Shown here: in pieces, positions 27,993-37,113 of the stretch
How positions within the stretch are numbered: the first letter of the stretch is position 1
Layout: each line of letters begins with the position of its first letter
NCBI RefSeq assembly: GCF_011305995.1
Contig: NZ_CP049910.1
Location: 3,782,001-3,846,000, forward strand
Length of the DNA stretch: 64,000 bases
Source of the DNA: Diaphorobacter sp. HDW4A
GTDB taxonomy: Bacteria; Pseudomonadota; Gammaproteobacteria; Burkholderiales; Burkholderiaceae_C
Direction of reading: 5' to 3'
Notes under the pieces: model-generated
Told to the model about the DNA's origin: nothing
Database searches by the model: none
Seen by the model: only the letters and a program-made list of their open reading frames with translations
Program-made: the position numbers and the translations under genes

Positions 27993-28571
27993 TCACAAAG
28001 CCAGAAACGTGGTGCGGTAATGCGCCAGTTCTTCGATCGATTCGATCACATCCGCCAGCGCCGTGTGCTTCTGTGCCTTCTTGAATGAGTTGTAGGCCGA
28101 GGGCTTCCAGCGTTTGGCAAGCTCCTTCAAGGTGCTTACATCGAGATTGCGGTAGTGAAAGTACGCCTCCAGCTTGGGCATGTACTTCACCAGAAAACGA
28201 CGGTCCTGTCCGATGGTATTGCCGCACATGGGCGCGGAGTTCTTGGGAACATAACGCTTGATGAACTCGAGCAATTGGGCTTCGGCTTCGGCCTCCGTCA
28301 CGGTGGAGGCCTTGACCTTGTCGATCAGCCCGCTGCGTCCGTGCGTCCCCTTGTTCCAGGCATCCATGCCATTCAGCAACTCGTCCGACTGGTGCAGCAC
28401 CAGCACCGGGCCTTCGATGCGCGGCTCCAGATTCGGGCCGGTGATCACGATGGCGATCTCCAGCAAGCGGTCAGTTTCAGGGTTCAGCCCCGTCATTTCA
28501 CAATCAAGCCAGACGAGATTCTGGTCGGATTTGGCGAGTTGGGGAGCGGTCGGTGTAGCGGTGTCAGACAT
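27993..28571 (-). CDS. orn: Oligoribonuclease
   Basis: 3'-5' exoribonuclease that degrades 2- to 5-mers and finishes c-di-GMP turnover (pGpG). The 192-residue DEDDh protein has [20 protein letters not shown] (first DE pair) and [18 protein letters not shown] (third Asp region). The C-terminal [14 protein letters not shown] carries the catalytic His and Asp. Divergent from the M48 protease gene. Confidence 0.97.
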   Translation of the reverse strand: MSDTATPTAPQLAKSDQNLVWLDCEMTGLNPETDRLLEIAIVITGPNLEPRIEGPVLVLHQSDELLNGMDAWNKGTHGRSGLIDKVKASTVTEAEAEAQLLEFIKRYVPKNSAPMCGNTIGQDRRFLVKYMPKLEAYFHYRNLDVSTLKELAKRWKPSAYNSFKKAQKHTALADVIESIEELAHYRTTFLAL

Positions 28572-28637
28572 GCCGGGGATTGTCGCCGATCACCTACACT
28601 TGCGCTCTCAGCCCTTGAAATCTCCGCCCTGTAAAAC

Positions 28638-29933
28638 GTGTCTCCTTCCCTGCTCTGGACCTCGCTGTTCGCCTTCTTTCTGCTCGCCGGCTTGGCCCTG
28701 CGACTATGGCTTGCCACGCGCCAGATGCGCCATGTCGCCCAACACCGCAATCAGGTGCCTGCCGATTTCACGGATCGCGTTTCTCTCACAGCCCATCAGC
28801 GCGCGGCGGACTACACCGTCGCAAAGGGGCGCTTCGGACTGATCGAGATGACGCTCGGCGCGGCTGTCGTGCTGGGCTGGACATTGCTCGGCGGACTGGA
28901 CACACTCAATCAGGGGCTGATCGATCTCATGGGCGGAGGCATGTGGCAGCAACTCGCCTTGCTCGCCAGCTTTGCACTGATCAGCGGCGCCATCGACCTG
29001 CCCATCTCGTACTACCAGACCTTCGTGATCGAACAACGCTTCGGGTTCAACCAGATGACGCCACGGCTGTGGCTGGCGGACATCCTCAAATCCACGCTTG
29101 TTGGGGCACTCATCGGTCTCCCACTCGCCGCACTGATTCTCTGGCTCATGGGTGCCACGGGACCGCTGTGGTGGCTGTGGGCATGGTGCGTGTGGATGGG
29201 CTTCAATCTGTTGCTGATGGTGGTCTATCCGCTGTTCATCGCACCGCTGTTCAACAAGTTCCAGCCGCTCGCCGACGAATCACTCGCCCAGCGTGTAACC
29301 GCGCTCATGCAGCGCTGCGGCTTTGCGGCCAAGGGCCTGTTCGTGATGGACGGTAGCCGCCGCAGCGCGCACGCCAACGCGTATTTCACCGGCTTTGGTG
29401 CGGGCAAGCGCGTGGTGTTCTACGACACGCTGCTCAAGCAACTCACGCCAGCAGAAGTCGAGGCCGTGCTCGCACACGAACTCGGTCACTTCAAGCACAA
29501 GCACATCACGCGCCGCATCATCGGCATGTTCGCGCTGAGCCTGATCGGCTTTGCGCTGCTGGGCTGGCTGTCCACCAAAGGCTGGTTCTACACCGGTCTT
29601 GGCGTGATGCCGAATTTCAGCATGCCGGGTGTGGCGGGTTCGGCACCCAATGATGCGCTGGCGCTGCTCTTGTTCATGCTGGCAGTGCCGATCTTCAGCA
29701 TGTTCCTCTCCCCTGTTTTCGCGCAGATGTCGCGCCGCCACGAGTTCGAAGCCGACGCCTTTGCCGTAGCGCAGACGCAAGGTGCGGATCTGGCCTCGGC
29801 TCTGCTCAAGCTGCACGAGGACAACGCATCCACCCTCACGCCCGATCCGGTCTACGTGAAGTTCTACTATTCACATCCGCCCGCCGTTGAACGGCTGGCG
29901 CGCATTCCCCATACAGCTGGAGCCGCGGCATGA
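28638..29933 (+). CDS. M48 family zinc metalloprotease (CAAX-protease/Ste24-like)
   Basis: 431 residues beginning at a GTG. Multi-spanning membrane protein with the zinc-protease motif HELGH (280-284) in LAHELGHFKHKHI and the downstream Glu ligand in RRHEFEADAFAV (about residue 371). The N-terminal M48_N domain includes QRAADYTVAKGRFG and YYQTFVIEQRFGFN. It is a membrane protease of the Ste24 type; natural substrates are unknown in bacteria. The stop overlaps the pterin dehydratase start by 4 bp. Confidence 0.92.
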   Translation: MSPSLLWTSLFAFFLLAGLALRLWLATRQMRHVAQHRNQVPADFTDRVSLTAHQRAADYTVAKGRFGLIEMTLGAAVVLGWTLLGGLDTLNQGLIDLMGGGMWQQLALLASFALISGAIDLPISYYQTFVIEQRFGFNQMTPRLWLADILKSTLVGALIGLPLAALILWLMGATGPLWWLWAWCVWMGFNLLLMVVYPLFIAPLFNKFQPLADESLAQRVTALMQRCGFAAKGLFVMDGSRRSAHANAYFTGFGAGKRVVFYDTLLKQLTPAEVEAVLAHELGHFKHKHITRRIIGMFALSLIGFALLGWLSTKGWFYTGLGVMPNFSMPGVAGSAPNDALALLLFMLAVPIFSMFLSPVFAQMSRRHEFEADAFAVAQTQGADLASALLKLHEDNASTLTPDPVYVKFYYSHPPAVERLARIPHTAGAAA

Positions 29934-30271
29934 CATCTGCATTGAAAATCAAGGACTGGTCGCAGGAAAAGCGCCGCGCGCTCAGCGCCGTCGAACTCGT
30001 CACCAAACTGGTCGACCTGCAAGGTTGGAGCCTCAACGGCGATGGTGCCAATGTGGCCATCGAGAAGACCTTCCGCTTCAACAACTATTTCGAGACCATC
30101 GCCTTCGTGAACGCAGTGGCGCTCGTCGCGCACCAGCAGGACCATCACCCCGACCTCTCGGTGCACTACAACCGCTGCGTCGTGCGCTTGAACACGCACG
30201 ACGTGGGCGGCGTCTCGACGACCGATCTCGATTGCGCAGCCCGCGTGGACGCGCTGCTCGCCGCACCATGA
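29930..30271 (+). CDS. 4a-hydroxytetrahydrobiopterin dehydratase (PCD/DCoH family)
   Basis: 113 residues with the family pattern FRFNNYFETIAFVNAVAL, the histidine pair in QQDHHPDLSVHYNRCVV, and VGGVSTTDLDCAARVD. Recycles pterin cofactor for aromatic amino-acid hydroxylases. No phhA is nearby, so it may act in another pterin pathway, such as molybdopterin-related chemistry proposed for some members. Overlaps both neighbours by 4 bp (ATGA) in an M48-PCD-rsgA operon. Confidence 0.93.
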   Translation: MTSALKIKDWSQEKRRALSAVELVTKLVDLQGWSLNGDGANVAIEKTFRFNNYFETIAFVNAVALVAHQQDHHPDLSVHYNRCVVRLNTHDVGGVSTTDLDCAARVDALLAAP

Positions 30272-31239
30272 GCGCACGCCCCGAACTGCAGAAGGGCCTC
30301 GTCGTCGGCAGCCACGGCCGTCACTGCGTGGTCGAGACGGCCGATGGCGAGCGCCGCATCTGCCACCCGCGCGGCAAGAAGAGCCAGGCCGTAGTCGGCG
30401 ACCACGTACTGTGGTTGCCCGCCGCACCCGGCCAGGGCGACGAGGGTACGATCGAAAAGGTCGAAAAGCGCCGCAATCTGTTCTACCGCCAGGACGAGAT
30501 CCGCACCAAGTCGTTTGCGGCCAACCTCGACCAGATCCTGATCCTGCTCGCCGCCGAACCGGTATTCTCCGAAAGTCAGCTGGTGCGTGCACTGATCGCC
30601 GCCGAGGCCGAACACATCACGCCCATCATCGCGCTCAACAAGAGCGATCTGGTCGAGCCCTTCGCGCACGCCTGGGAGCGGCTCTGGCCCTACCGCCACA
30701 TGGGCGGCGCGGGCGACACCAGCCGCCACTATCGCGTGCTGCCCATGTCGCTCACTGAATCGGGCACCGTCGATCACCACACGCTGCTGCCCATCCTCGA
30801 AGGCAAGACCACGTTGGTGCTCGGCCCCTCGGGCGTGGGCAAAAGCACGCTGGTGAACCTGCTCGTGCCCGGTGCGTATGCGCAGACCGGTGAGATATCA
30901 CAGGCACTCAACTCCGGCAAGCACACGACGACGACGACGACGCTGTACTGGATCGACGAGGCGCGCAAAACCGCGCTGATCGACTCTCCGGGCTTCCAGG
31001 AATTCGGCCTGCGCCACCTCGCCCCCACCGACCTCGCACGCTGCATGCCCGACATCGCGGCGCATGCGGGCGACTGCAAGTTCTACAACTGCACGCACCT
31101 GCACGAGCCGGGCTGCGACGTGCGCGCCCGCGTGCTCGATGCAGCGGATGACCAGAAGCAGGTCGACACGATCAGTGCCAACCGGTACCGGCTCTATGGC
31201 GAACTGTTCGAGGAATTGAGCGCTCCGCCGAAGTACTGA
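30268..31239 (+). CDS. rsgA: Ribosome small-subunit-dependent GTPase A
   Basis: Circularly permuted GTPase that matures the 30S subunit. 323 residues: N-terminal OB fold (GLVVGSHGRHCVVETADG), G4 motif ALNKSDLV, then G1 GPSGVGKSTLVNLL and G3 DSPGFQEF. The C-terminal zinc-binding CKFYNCTHLHEPGCDV completes the family. The real start is the ATG at 30268; the frame is open upstream as a shadow of the PCD gene. Confidence 0.96.
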   Translation: MSARPELQKGLVVGSHGRHCVVETADGERRICHPRGKKSQAVVGDHVLWLPAAPGQGDEGTIEKVEKRRNLFYRQDEIRTKSFAANLDQILILLAAEPVFSESQLVRALIAAEAEHITPIIALNKSDLVEPFAHAWERLWPYRHMGGAGDTSRHYRVLPMSLTESGTVDHHTLLPILEGKTTLVLGPSGVGKSTLVNLLVPGAYAQTGEISQALNSGKHTTTTTTLYWIDEARKTALIDSPGFQEFGLRHLAPTDLARCMPDIAAHAGDCKFYNCTHLHEPGCDVRARVLDAADDQKQVDTISANRYRLYGELFEELSAPPKY

Positions 31240-31285
31240 GCGCCTTGCTTGTGCGGTCCGCTGAAATATCGAGCGCTCTGTGCGC

Positions 31286-33367
31286 TCAGCCTCCTCTTGG
31301 GAGATGTGACTCGCACGCGAGGGTCAGCGTGAAGCGCGTGCCGCCCATCACGGAGGCCGACACCTTCGCGTCCCCGCCATGCTGGCGCGCAATGCGCCGC
31401 GCCACCCAGAGCCCCAGACCGAAGCCACGCGCCTGATCCACGTGATTGCCGCGTTCGTAGAGTTCGAAAATACGCTCCGCGGATTCGAGCGACATGCCCG
31501 GCCCCTCGTCATTGACCGACAGTTCGAGCCGGTCGAGTTCATCGATGCGCGCCTGAATCAGGATACGCCCATTGTTGGCGTACTTGATCGCGTTGTCCGT
31601 CAGGTTGGACAGAGCGATGGAGATCAACATCTGATCGCAATACCAGTCCGTCAAATCCTCATCGATATCGAAGCACAGCTGATGACGCTGTGACCACTGC
31701 ACGAGCTGAGCGGCATCAGCGATCAAGTCTTCCAACGGCACGCGCACCATCTGCAGCGCAAAGGACGTTGTATCGAGCCGGTCGTTGAGCAGGCAGTTGG
31801 CCACCAGCGTATTGAGTCTTTTGCATGCACGGCGGATCTGCACTGCACGGGCCACCTGCGCCTGCAGATCGTTGCTGGGAAAAGCCTGCTGCTCGGCCGC
31901 CGCGCTGTCCACCACCGCCAGTGGTGTTCGGAATTCGTGGTTGATCATGTTGAAAAACTGCTTCTGCTCAATGCGCATGTCGCGCTCGTTGTGCAGTGCA
32001 TGCTGCAGCGCGTTGCGGGTGGACAGCAGCTCGTCGGTACGAAGACGCACGCGCTCTTCCAGCGTCTGCTCCGACTTCTCCAGCGACGCCACGAGCTGGC
32101 GCTGACGCCCCATGGACTCGCGGAACTTGCGTAACAAGCGCGCGCCCACAGCCACAGCAACCAGCAAATTCGTCAACAGCGTCTTGAGCTGCCACAGGAT
32201 GCTGGTCTCGATCTCCGGCGCAGGCATACGCCCCATGTAGACCGCCACCACATACATGCCAGTCAACCCGTACAGCGTGGTCGGCATGATCATCAGCAGT
32301 GTCTCCATCGACGGCCCGTCCTTGAGCAAATTGCCCCAGGCCACGTATGCGAACAGCGCGCTGATGACCCAGGGTGCAAAGATACCGACCCAGGCCACAT
32401 CCTGATAGAAGTCCAGTGGAATGCTCGGCAAGCACAACAGCGGTGCGATGCCCGCGAGCAGCAGCAACTTGTCGACCCACTTCCAGCGGGTGTGGATCGT
32501 GAGGAGCTCCCGGAACTGCCAAGCGATCGCAATCGGCAACACCAGTGTCCCGATCTTGACCGCCGCATCGCCCCAGTGCGCGAGATCGGCAGGCAGCCAC
32601 AGCTGCAGATAGCCCCGGTCGGCCGCACCGTGGGCCAGCGCCGTTGCGGCTCCGACTGCCAACGCTGCAAGGCTGCGCATGCGCAGCACCAACGCCGCGC
32701 CAATGATGAGCAGCACGAGCACCAGGTTGATGCCCTGATGCACCCCCGACGCCCATTCGACAATAGAAAACTGCGTGAGCAGCGCACTCGCCCGCCACAC
32801 GCGCGCGTCCAGGCTCACCGGACTGGTCGTTTGCACGCGCAGAAAAAAAGGCCTGTCCGGCTGCAATGAAAACAGCAACTGTCGCACCTGGATGCGCGAC
32901 GCCATCGGCACGGTGTCTCCGCTTCGTTGCTGCTGCCAGTGCCGACCGTCGAATTGATACAGCCGCACTTCGTCAAGATAGCTCGGGAGAATGCTGAGCC
33001 AAAGCCCGTTGTCGGCGCCCGCCTGGGTATCAGGGGGAATCTTCGGCGCAGCCACCTTGAGCCAGTAAACGCTATCGCTGTAGCCCTTGTTGAGCGGCGT
33101 CGTCAGATCCGTGAAGTCCGAATTCGGCAACGACACCACAGCGTCGATATCAAAGTGCCCATCCGCATCCACGAACAACTGCGCAGGCGCTTCGCTGCCA
33201 AGCTGCATGCCCTTGTCGGATTGCGACAACAACGCAGGACTCAGAATCACCAAGGCAATCGTTGCTATCGACAGCAGCAGCCAAGCAGGCAGCATCGCGC
33301 GACGCAACCAGCCTCTGGGCAGCGCGAGTGTGCGCCGCACCGGTGCCGAAGTGGACGGAGCTGTCAT
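31286..33367 (-). CDS. 7TMR-DISM-type sensor histidine kinase
   Basis: 693 residues. The N-terminal membrane anchor is followed by a periplasmic 7TMR-DISMED2-like domain (about residues 55-195). Next are seven hydrophobic segments (about 205-410) and a coiled coil, then HisKA with the phospho-acceptor His477 in INHEFRTPL. HATPase_c follows with N-box LSNLTDNAIKYA, G1 NDEGPGM and G2 GFGLGLWVARR. No receiver domain is attached. The family often senses carbohydrates or small ligands in the periplasm. The start is placed at MTAPSTS. The probable partner is the response regulator 2.9 kb upstream. Confidence 0.92.
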   Translation of the reverse strand: MTAPSTSAPVRRTLALPRGWLRRAMLPAWLLLSIATIALVILSPALLSQSDKGMQLGSEAPAQLFVDADGHFDIDAVVSLPNSDFTDLTTPLNKGYSDSVYWLKVAAPKIPPDTQAGADNGLWLSILPSYLDEVRLYQFDGRHWQQQRSGDTVPMASRIQVRQLLFSLQPDRPFFLRVQTTSPVSLDARVWRASALLTQFSIVEWASGVHQGINLVLVLLIIGAALVLRMRSLAALAVGAATALAHGAADRGYLQLWLPADLAHWGDAAVKIGTLVLPIAIAWQFRELLTIHTRWKWVDKLLLLAGIAPLLCLPSIPLDFYQDVAWVGIFAPWVISALFAYVAWGNLLKDGPSMETLLMIMPTTLYGLTGMYVVAVYMGRMPAPEIETSILWQLKTLLTNLLVAVAVGARLLRKFRESMGRQRQLVASLEKSEQTLEERVRLRTDELLSTRNALQHALHNERDMRIEQKQFFNMINHEFRTPLAVVDSAAAEQQAFPSNDLQAQVARAVQIRRACKRLNTLVANCLLNDRLDTTSFALQMVRVPLEDLIADAAQLVQWSQRHQLCFDIDEDLTDWYCDQMLISIALSNLTDNAIKYANNGRILIQARIDELDRLELSVNDEGPGMSLESAERIFELYERGNHVDQARGFGLGLWVARRIARQHGGDAKVSASVMGGTRFTLTLACESHLPRGG

Positions 33368-33514
33368 GGCTTGGATTCCAGAAGGTATGTGAGCAGAGCA
33401 ATCACGGCCGAGAATGAAACAAACTGTATCATCCAAATGGGTTCGCTCGGCACGCGGCAGAGGCTGCAACGCTTTCACGTGCAGCCTCCTTCCCTCTCGG
33501 ATGGCTCAAACGGA

Positions 33515-35842
33515 TCAACGTTGGCGACGACGCAATGTCAACACCGCCGCAAGTGCCAGCAGGCCAGCCATCAGCATCTGCGCCCACTGCGAGAGCGTGG
33601 GCACCGGAGTTGCAACAGGTGCATCGGTCACAGTCACATCCTGGGTTGCAGTCGCAGTACCTGTCGTACCGGTCGCTGTGGTCATGCCCGTTTTCACCAG
33701 CGTTCCATCAACCTTGCAGGTCACCACGGCTCCTTCAACGATGGCATCGCCCTGCGCCCACGACGTGCCGCCCGGGCTGATCGTGCATGCCCCCTGAGTG
33801 ACTCCCTGCGGCAGGCCTGCAGCCACGCAGCTCGTACCCGTTGTCGCGTCCGCAGTGCCGGTGTTGCTGCAGGTGAAGCTGCCCTTGTAGGGCTTGCCGA
33901 GCACGCCGCTGGCGGGAAGACCCGTCACGTCAACCACCAGATTCGGCGCGGCGGGCGCAAGCGCCAGCATCAGCGTGGCCGTGTTGTTGGCAGCGTTGGC
34001 ATCCCCCGTCGCACCGGTTTGCCCCACGACTGTGGCCGGCAACATCGCAGTGATCGTACCTTCGACATCACAGGTCACCACCTCGCCACTCGGTACCGCG
34101 TTGCCCGCAGTCCAGACCGAGGCGCCCGGGCTGATCGCGCAAACTCCCTGACTCACACCCTGAGGAAGCCCTGCCACTGAGCAGCTGGTGCCGCTCGTGG
34201 CCGCCACACTGCCGATATTGGAGCAGGTGAAGCTGCCGGCATAGGCCTTGCCGACCACGGCGCTCGCGGGAAGGCCCGTCAGATCCACCGCCATGTCCGG
34301 TCCGGCAACGCTCACAGCCTTGCTGGCCAAGTTGTTGCCCGCGTCACCGTCGTTGCTGCCGCCCGTGGTCACATTCACGGTGCCAGCGCCAGTGCCCGTG
34401 ACCGTGCCGCTGACCGGGCAGGTCACTGTCGCTGCGGGCGGCACGCCGTCGCCGGTGGCCCAGTTAGTGGCAGGTGTGGGCGGCGTGATCGTGCACTGCC
34501 CCGTCGTGACGCCTTGAGGCAGGCCGCTCACCGCACAGCTTGCGGCAAACGCGATGGTCGATCCCTGATTGGTGCACGAATAGGCTCCGCTGTAGCTCGC
34601 GCCGAGCACGGCGGACGCGGGCAGTTGACTCAAATCCGGCACCATATCGGCCAGCAGCGCGGTCTTGACCAGCGGCCCCAGCAGCGCAGGCACGCCATTG
34701 CCCGCAATCGGGTAGGTGCCGTTGTTGAGCTGGTCGGCGGACGTATCGCCCGGCACTAGAACCGTCATCGTGAAGGTGCCTGACGCGCCCGGTGCCAACG
34801 TGCCAATGCTGCACGATGCCGCTGCGCCCGCAGTGACCGGAGCCGTGCACGAACCGCCACCCACGCCAGGCGAGCTGATCGCGACGAAGCTGGTGGTCTT
34901 GGGCGTCGCATCCGTCGTCTGCGGCATGGACGGCAGCACGGTGACGTTGTTCACCGTGGTGTCGCCGTTGTTGGTGTAGGTGTAGGTGTAGGTTACCAAC
35001 GTCGAGCCATCCGTGGCCGTGTGGTGCATGACGGAGGCCGGCCCCTCGGCCGTCACCCAAAGGCTGGCACCGGTAACGTCGGACTGGGTGCGCACATTGT
35101 TCAGATACACCGCTCCGGTGTGCCCACTTTTCCCGCAGCCCGCAGCAATCACCTTGAGTTTGATCTGGTCGCCCACCTGCACCTGTTGCGCATCGAGCGG
35201 AATGTCGAACGCCTGCCAGTCGGTATAAGTGACCTCACCGTTGCTGGACAATTTCCATGGAATGCCGGGCTGGTTGGCGAAGTTGAACGTGCTGTACAGC
35301 GTTGTGCCATCGGCCTTGGTGATCTCGATGAAGAAATAGGGCTGCTCGTTCTCGTTGTGGTCATTGGGGGCCTCCAGCACTGGCGCAGCGGTAAAGCGGA
35401 CATGCACCTTCCCATCCGCATCCACGTCGGAGGCAGCAATGGTGATCTGCTGCTCTATCGAGCTGGCCTTGTTGTTCTTGCCATTTGAATTGTTCGATGT
35501 GTGAACGCGGGCGACCCGGTCCGACCAGCTCAGGACGTTGTTGGTGGTGGCATCGGAACCCGCATTCAGCACCTCAGACTGGTTGCTCGCCAACGGCGTC
35601 TTCAGACCCAGATCGGCCGATTTGGAGGGAGGAAAGGTGGTGATGGTCGAGGGAACCACATACCCAAACTGCGTCCACCCATCAAAAGCGGTACCCGACT
35701 CGAAGTTGCCATTGACGAAATCCGCATGCGCCACCGGCGCCAGCATCAGGCCGGAGGCGCAGAACGCCATCGTCAAACGGCTCCAGCGCTGCCATGGAAG
35801 GGCTCGCACGGTCTCCTGGGAAATGAATGGGATGGTGTTCAA
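33515..35842 (-). CDS. Exported repeat protein with IPTL-CTERM sorting signal
   Basis: 775 residues from a TTG at 35842, supported by a strong GAGGAG 8 bases upstream. The signal peptide covers residues 1-40 (ending APVAHA). An N-terminal lectin-like domain (about 41-260) is followed by a DUF11-like region (about 265-395) with TYTNNGDTTVNNVTV. Three tandem repeats of about 115 residues follow (399-514, 515-632, 633-746), each with PDxxxxLTGLPASAV, SxxCSNxGS, GLPQGVTQGxCTISPG and VTCxVxGT. The C-terminus (747-775) is VPTLSQWAQMLMAGL, a hydrophobic span and RRRQR, matching the IPTL-CTERM signal for an exosortase-like enzyme. No exosortase is in the window. Probably surface-attached or released; function unknown. 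Confidence 0.85.
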   Translation of the reverse strand: MNTIPFISQETVRALPWQRWSRLTMAFCASGLMLAPVAHADFVNGNFESGTAFDGWTQFGYVVPSTITTFPPSKSADLGLKTPLASNQSEVLNAGSDATTNNVLSWSDRVARVHTSNNSNGKNNKASSIEQQITIAASDVDADGKVHVRFTAAPVLEAPNDHNENEQPYFFIEITKADGTTLYSTFNFANQPGIPWKLSSNGEVTYTDWQAFDIPLDAQQVQVGDQIKLKVIAAGCGKSGHTGAVYLNNVRTQSDVTGASLWVTAEGPASVMHHTATDGSTLVTYTYTYTNNGDTTVNNVTVLPSMPQTTDATPKTTSFVAISSPGVGGGSCTAPVTAGAAASCSIGTLAPGASGTFTMTVLVPGDTSADQLNNGTYPIAGNGVPALLGPLVKTALLADMVPDLSQLPASAVLGASYSGAYSCTNQGSTIAFAASCAVSGLPQGVTTGQCTITPPTPATNWATGDGVPPAATVTCPVSGTVTGTGAGTVNVTTGGSNDGDAGNNLASKAVSVAGPDMAVDLTGLPASAVVGKAYAGSFTCSNIGSVAATSGTSCSVAGLPQGVSQGVCAISPGASVWTAGNAVPSGEVVTCDVEGTITAMLPATVVGQTGATGDANAANNTATLMLALAPAAPNLVVDVTGLPASGVLGKPYKGSFTCSNTGTADATTGTSCVAAGLPQGVTQGACTISPGGTSWAQGDAIVEGAVVTCKVDGTLVKTGMTTATGTTGTATATQDVTVTDAPVATPVPTLSQWAQMLMAGLLALAAVLTLRRRQR

Positions 35843-36242
35843 CGGATTTCTCCTCAAGTTGCTTTGAAAAATCGACCGGCAAAGCGCTGCCCTGCTCGGC
35901 CAAGGCCATGCATAAAAAGACAAGGGGAAGAAAGCGATACGAACGCGGAAGATGCGTTCGGATGGTGTGCCGGGCCGTCGCAACGCCCGCTCTACCTTGT
36001 TGTTATTTCTATTGAATCTGCTTTCTCATGGGAGAAATTATTGCGATCGCTTAGTTCTGATGCCATATACCAAACGCCACCAAAACTCACCGTCTGAAGA
36101 AATTTTACAGATGGATATTGGCATTTAATATAAAAAAACTATCGACACGATCGCACGCGACCAGCGCCATCGCATCGCGCTCGAAAACATCTTTAGAGGG
36201 ATTGAAAAAGGGGTGCGGAGAGCCTGATGTGAGCGTTCCTGC
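35843..36242 (-). other. AT-rich leader and promoter region of the IPTL-CTERM gene
   Basis: 400 bp between the response-regulator stop and the surface-protein start. The segment 36000-36140 is clearly AT-richer than its surroundings, with A/T runs such as TTTTTTTATATTAAA on the minus strand that could form a -10 region. A Shine-Dalgarno (GAGGAG) lies at its right-hand boundary with the gene. No repeat or ORF with coding character is seen. Confidence 0.5.
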
Positions 36243-36968
36243 CTAGTGCAGGAACACCAGCCCCTTGCCGAAGATGGCGCGCACTGGCAGTGCAGAACCG
36301 GTTTCCAGCAGCGTCTTTCGACGCACGCGCGCCAGATGGGATTCAACGCCATGGATGCCATCTTCGTCGTCCGTGTAGCCCATCTGCCTGACCAGTTCCG
36401 ACTTGCTCACAATCGCGCCACCGGCGGACATGAGACAGTGCATCAACTCGAACTCGCTGCCTGTCAGACGCACGGCGCTCTGATCCGGTCCAATAAGCTG
36501 TGACGCATGGCGGTCGAGTCGCCACGCCATCGGGACTTGCGCCAGACGGTTCTCCGACTCCCTCGTGGGAATGGCGGAGACGTGGGACTTCATGTAGCGC
36601 AACTGGGAACGAATGCCGGCAAAAAGCTCGTTCATGTCTGCAGGTTTGACGAAATACTGCAATGCCCCTGCGTTCAGCCCCTGGATGCGGCTCACCGAAT
36701 CCCCACGGCCGGTCAAGGCGATCACGGGTACGTTCTGCTCGGAAAGAATGCGGATCAGATTCAGCCCATCCTGACCGGGCAGACCCAGATCCACAACCAC
36801 CAGATCGGTCTTTTCCTGAAGCAGGCGCACATAGAAGTGCTCAGCAGACTCGGCCCCCCAGACACGCAAACCCGCCTTTTGTAGAAAGCTGCAGACATTG
36901 ACACGCGTGTCCTCGTCGTCTTCAACAACAGTGACCGTGAGCGCAGGAGTAGGTGGAATCAATGCCAT
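36243..36968 (-). CDS. OmpR/PhoB-type response regulator
   Basis: 241 residues. Receiver domain with acidic pocket VVEDDEDTR, phospho-acceptor Asp60 in VVVDLGLPGQDG, Thr in VIALTGRGD and Lys in YFVKPADM. The C-terminal winged helix has RLTGSEFELMHCLM, VSKSELVRQMGY and VESHLARVRRK. Read from MALIPPT (36968); an ATG five codons earlier (36983) is also possible. It precedes the IPTL-CTERM protein and the histidine kinase on the same strand and is the likely partner of that kinase. Confidence 0.92.
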   Translation of the reverse strand: MALIPPTPALTVTVVEDDEDTRVNVCSFLQKAGLRVWGAESAEHFYVRLLQEKTDLVVVDLGLPGQDGLNLIRILSEQNVPVIALTGRGDSVSRIQGLNAGALQYFVKPADMNELFAGIRSQLRYMKSHVSAIPTRESENRLAQVPMAWRLDRHASQLIGPDQSAVRLTGSEFELMHCLMSAGGAIVSKSELVRQMGYTDDEDGIHGVESHLARVRRKTLLETGSALPVRAIFGKGLVFLH

Positions 36969-37113
36969 TTCGATTGGAAGCATATGTCATATTTAGCTAC
37001 CAATCGATAGCGAATCGGTGCCGTTTCCTCCATGGAGGTCACGAATCACATTTGTTTGCAAAACCTGAATGACCTGAATCAAGACTGCACTTCCGTGGAG
37101 CAATGAGCTTGCC

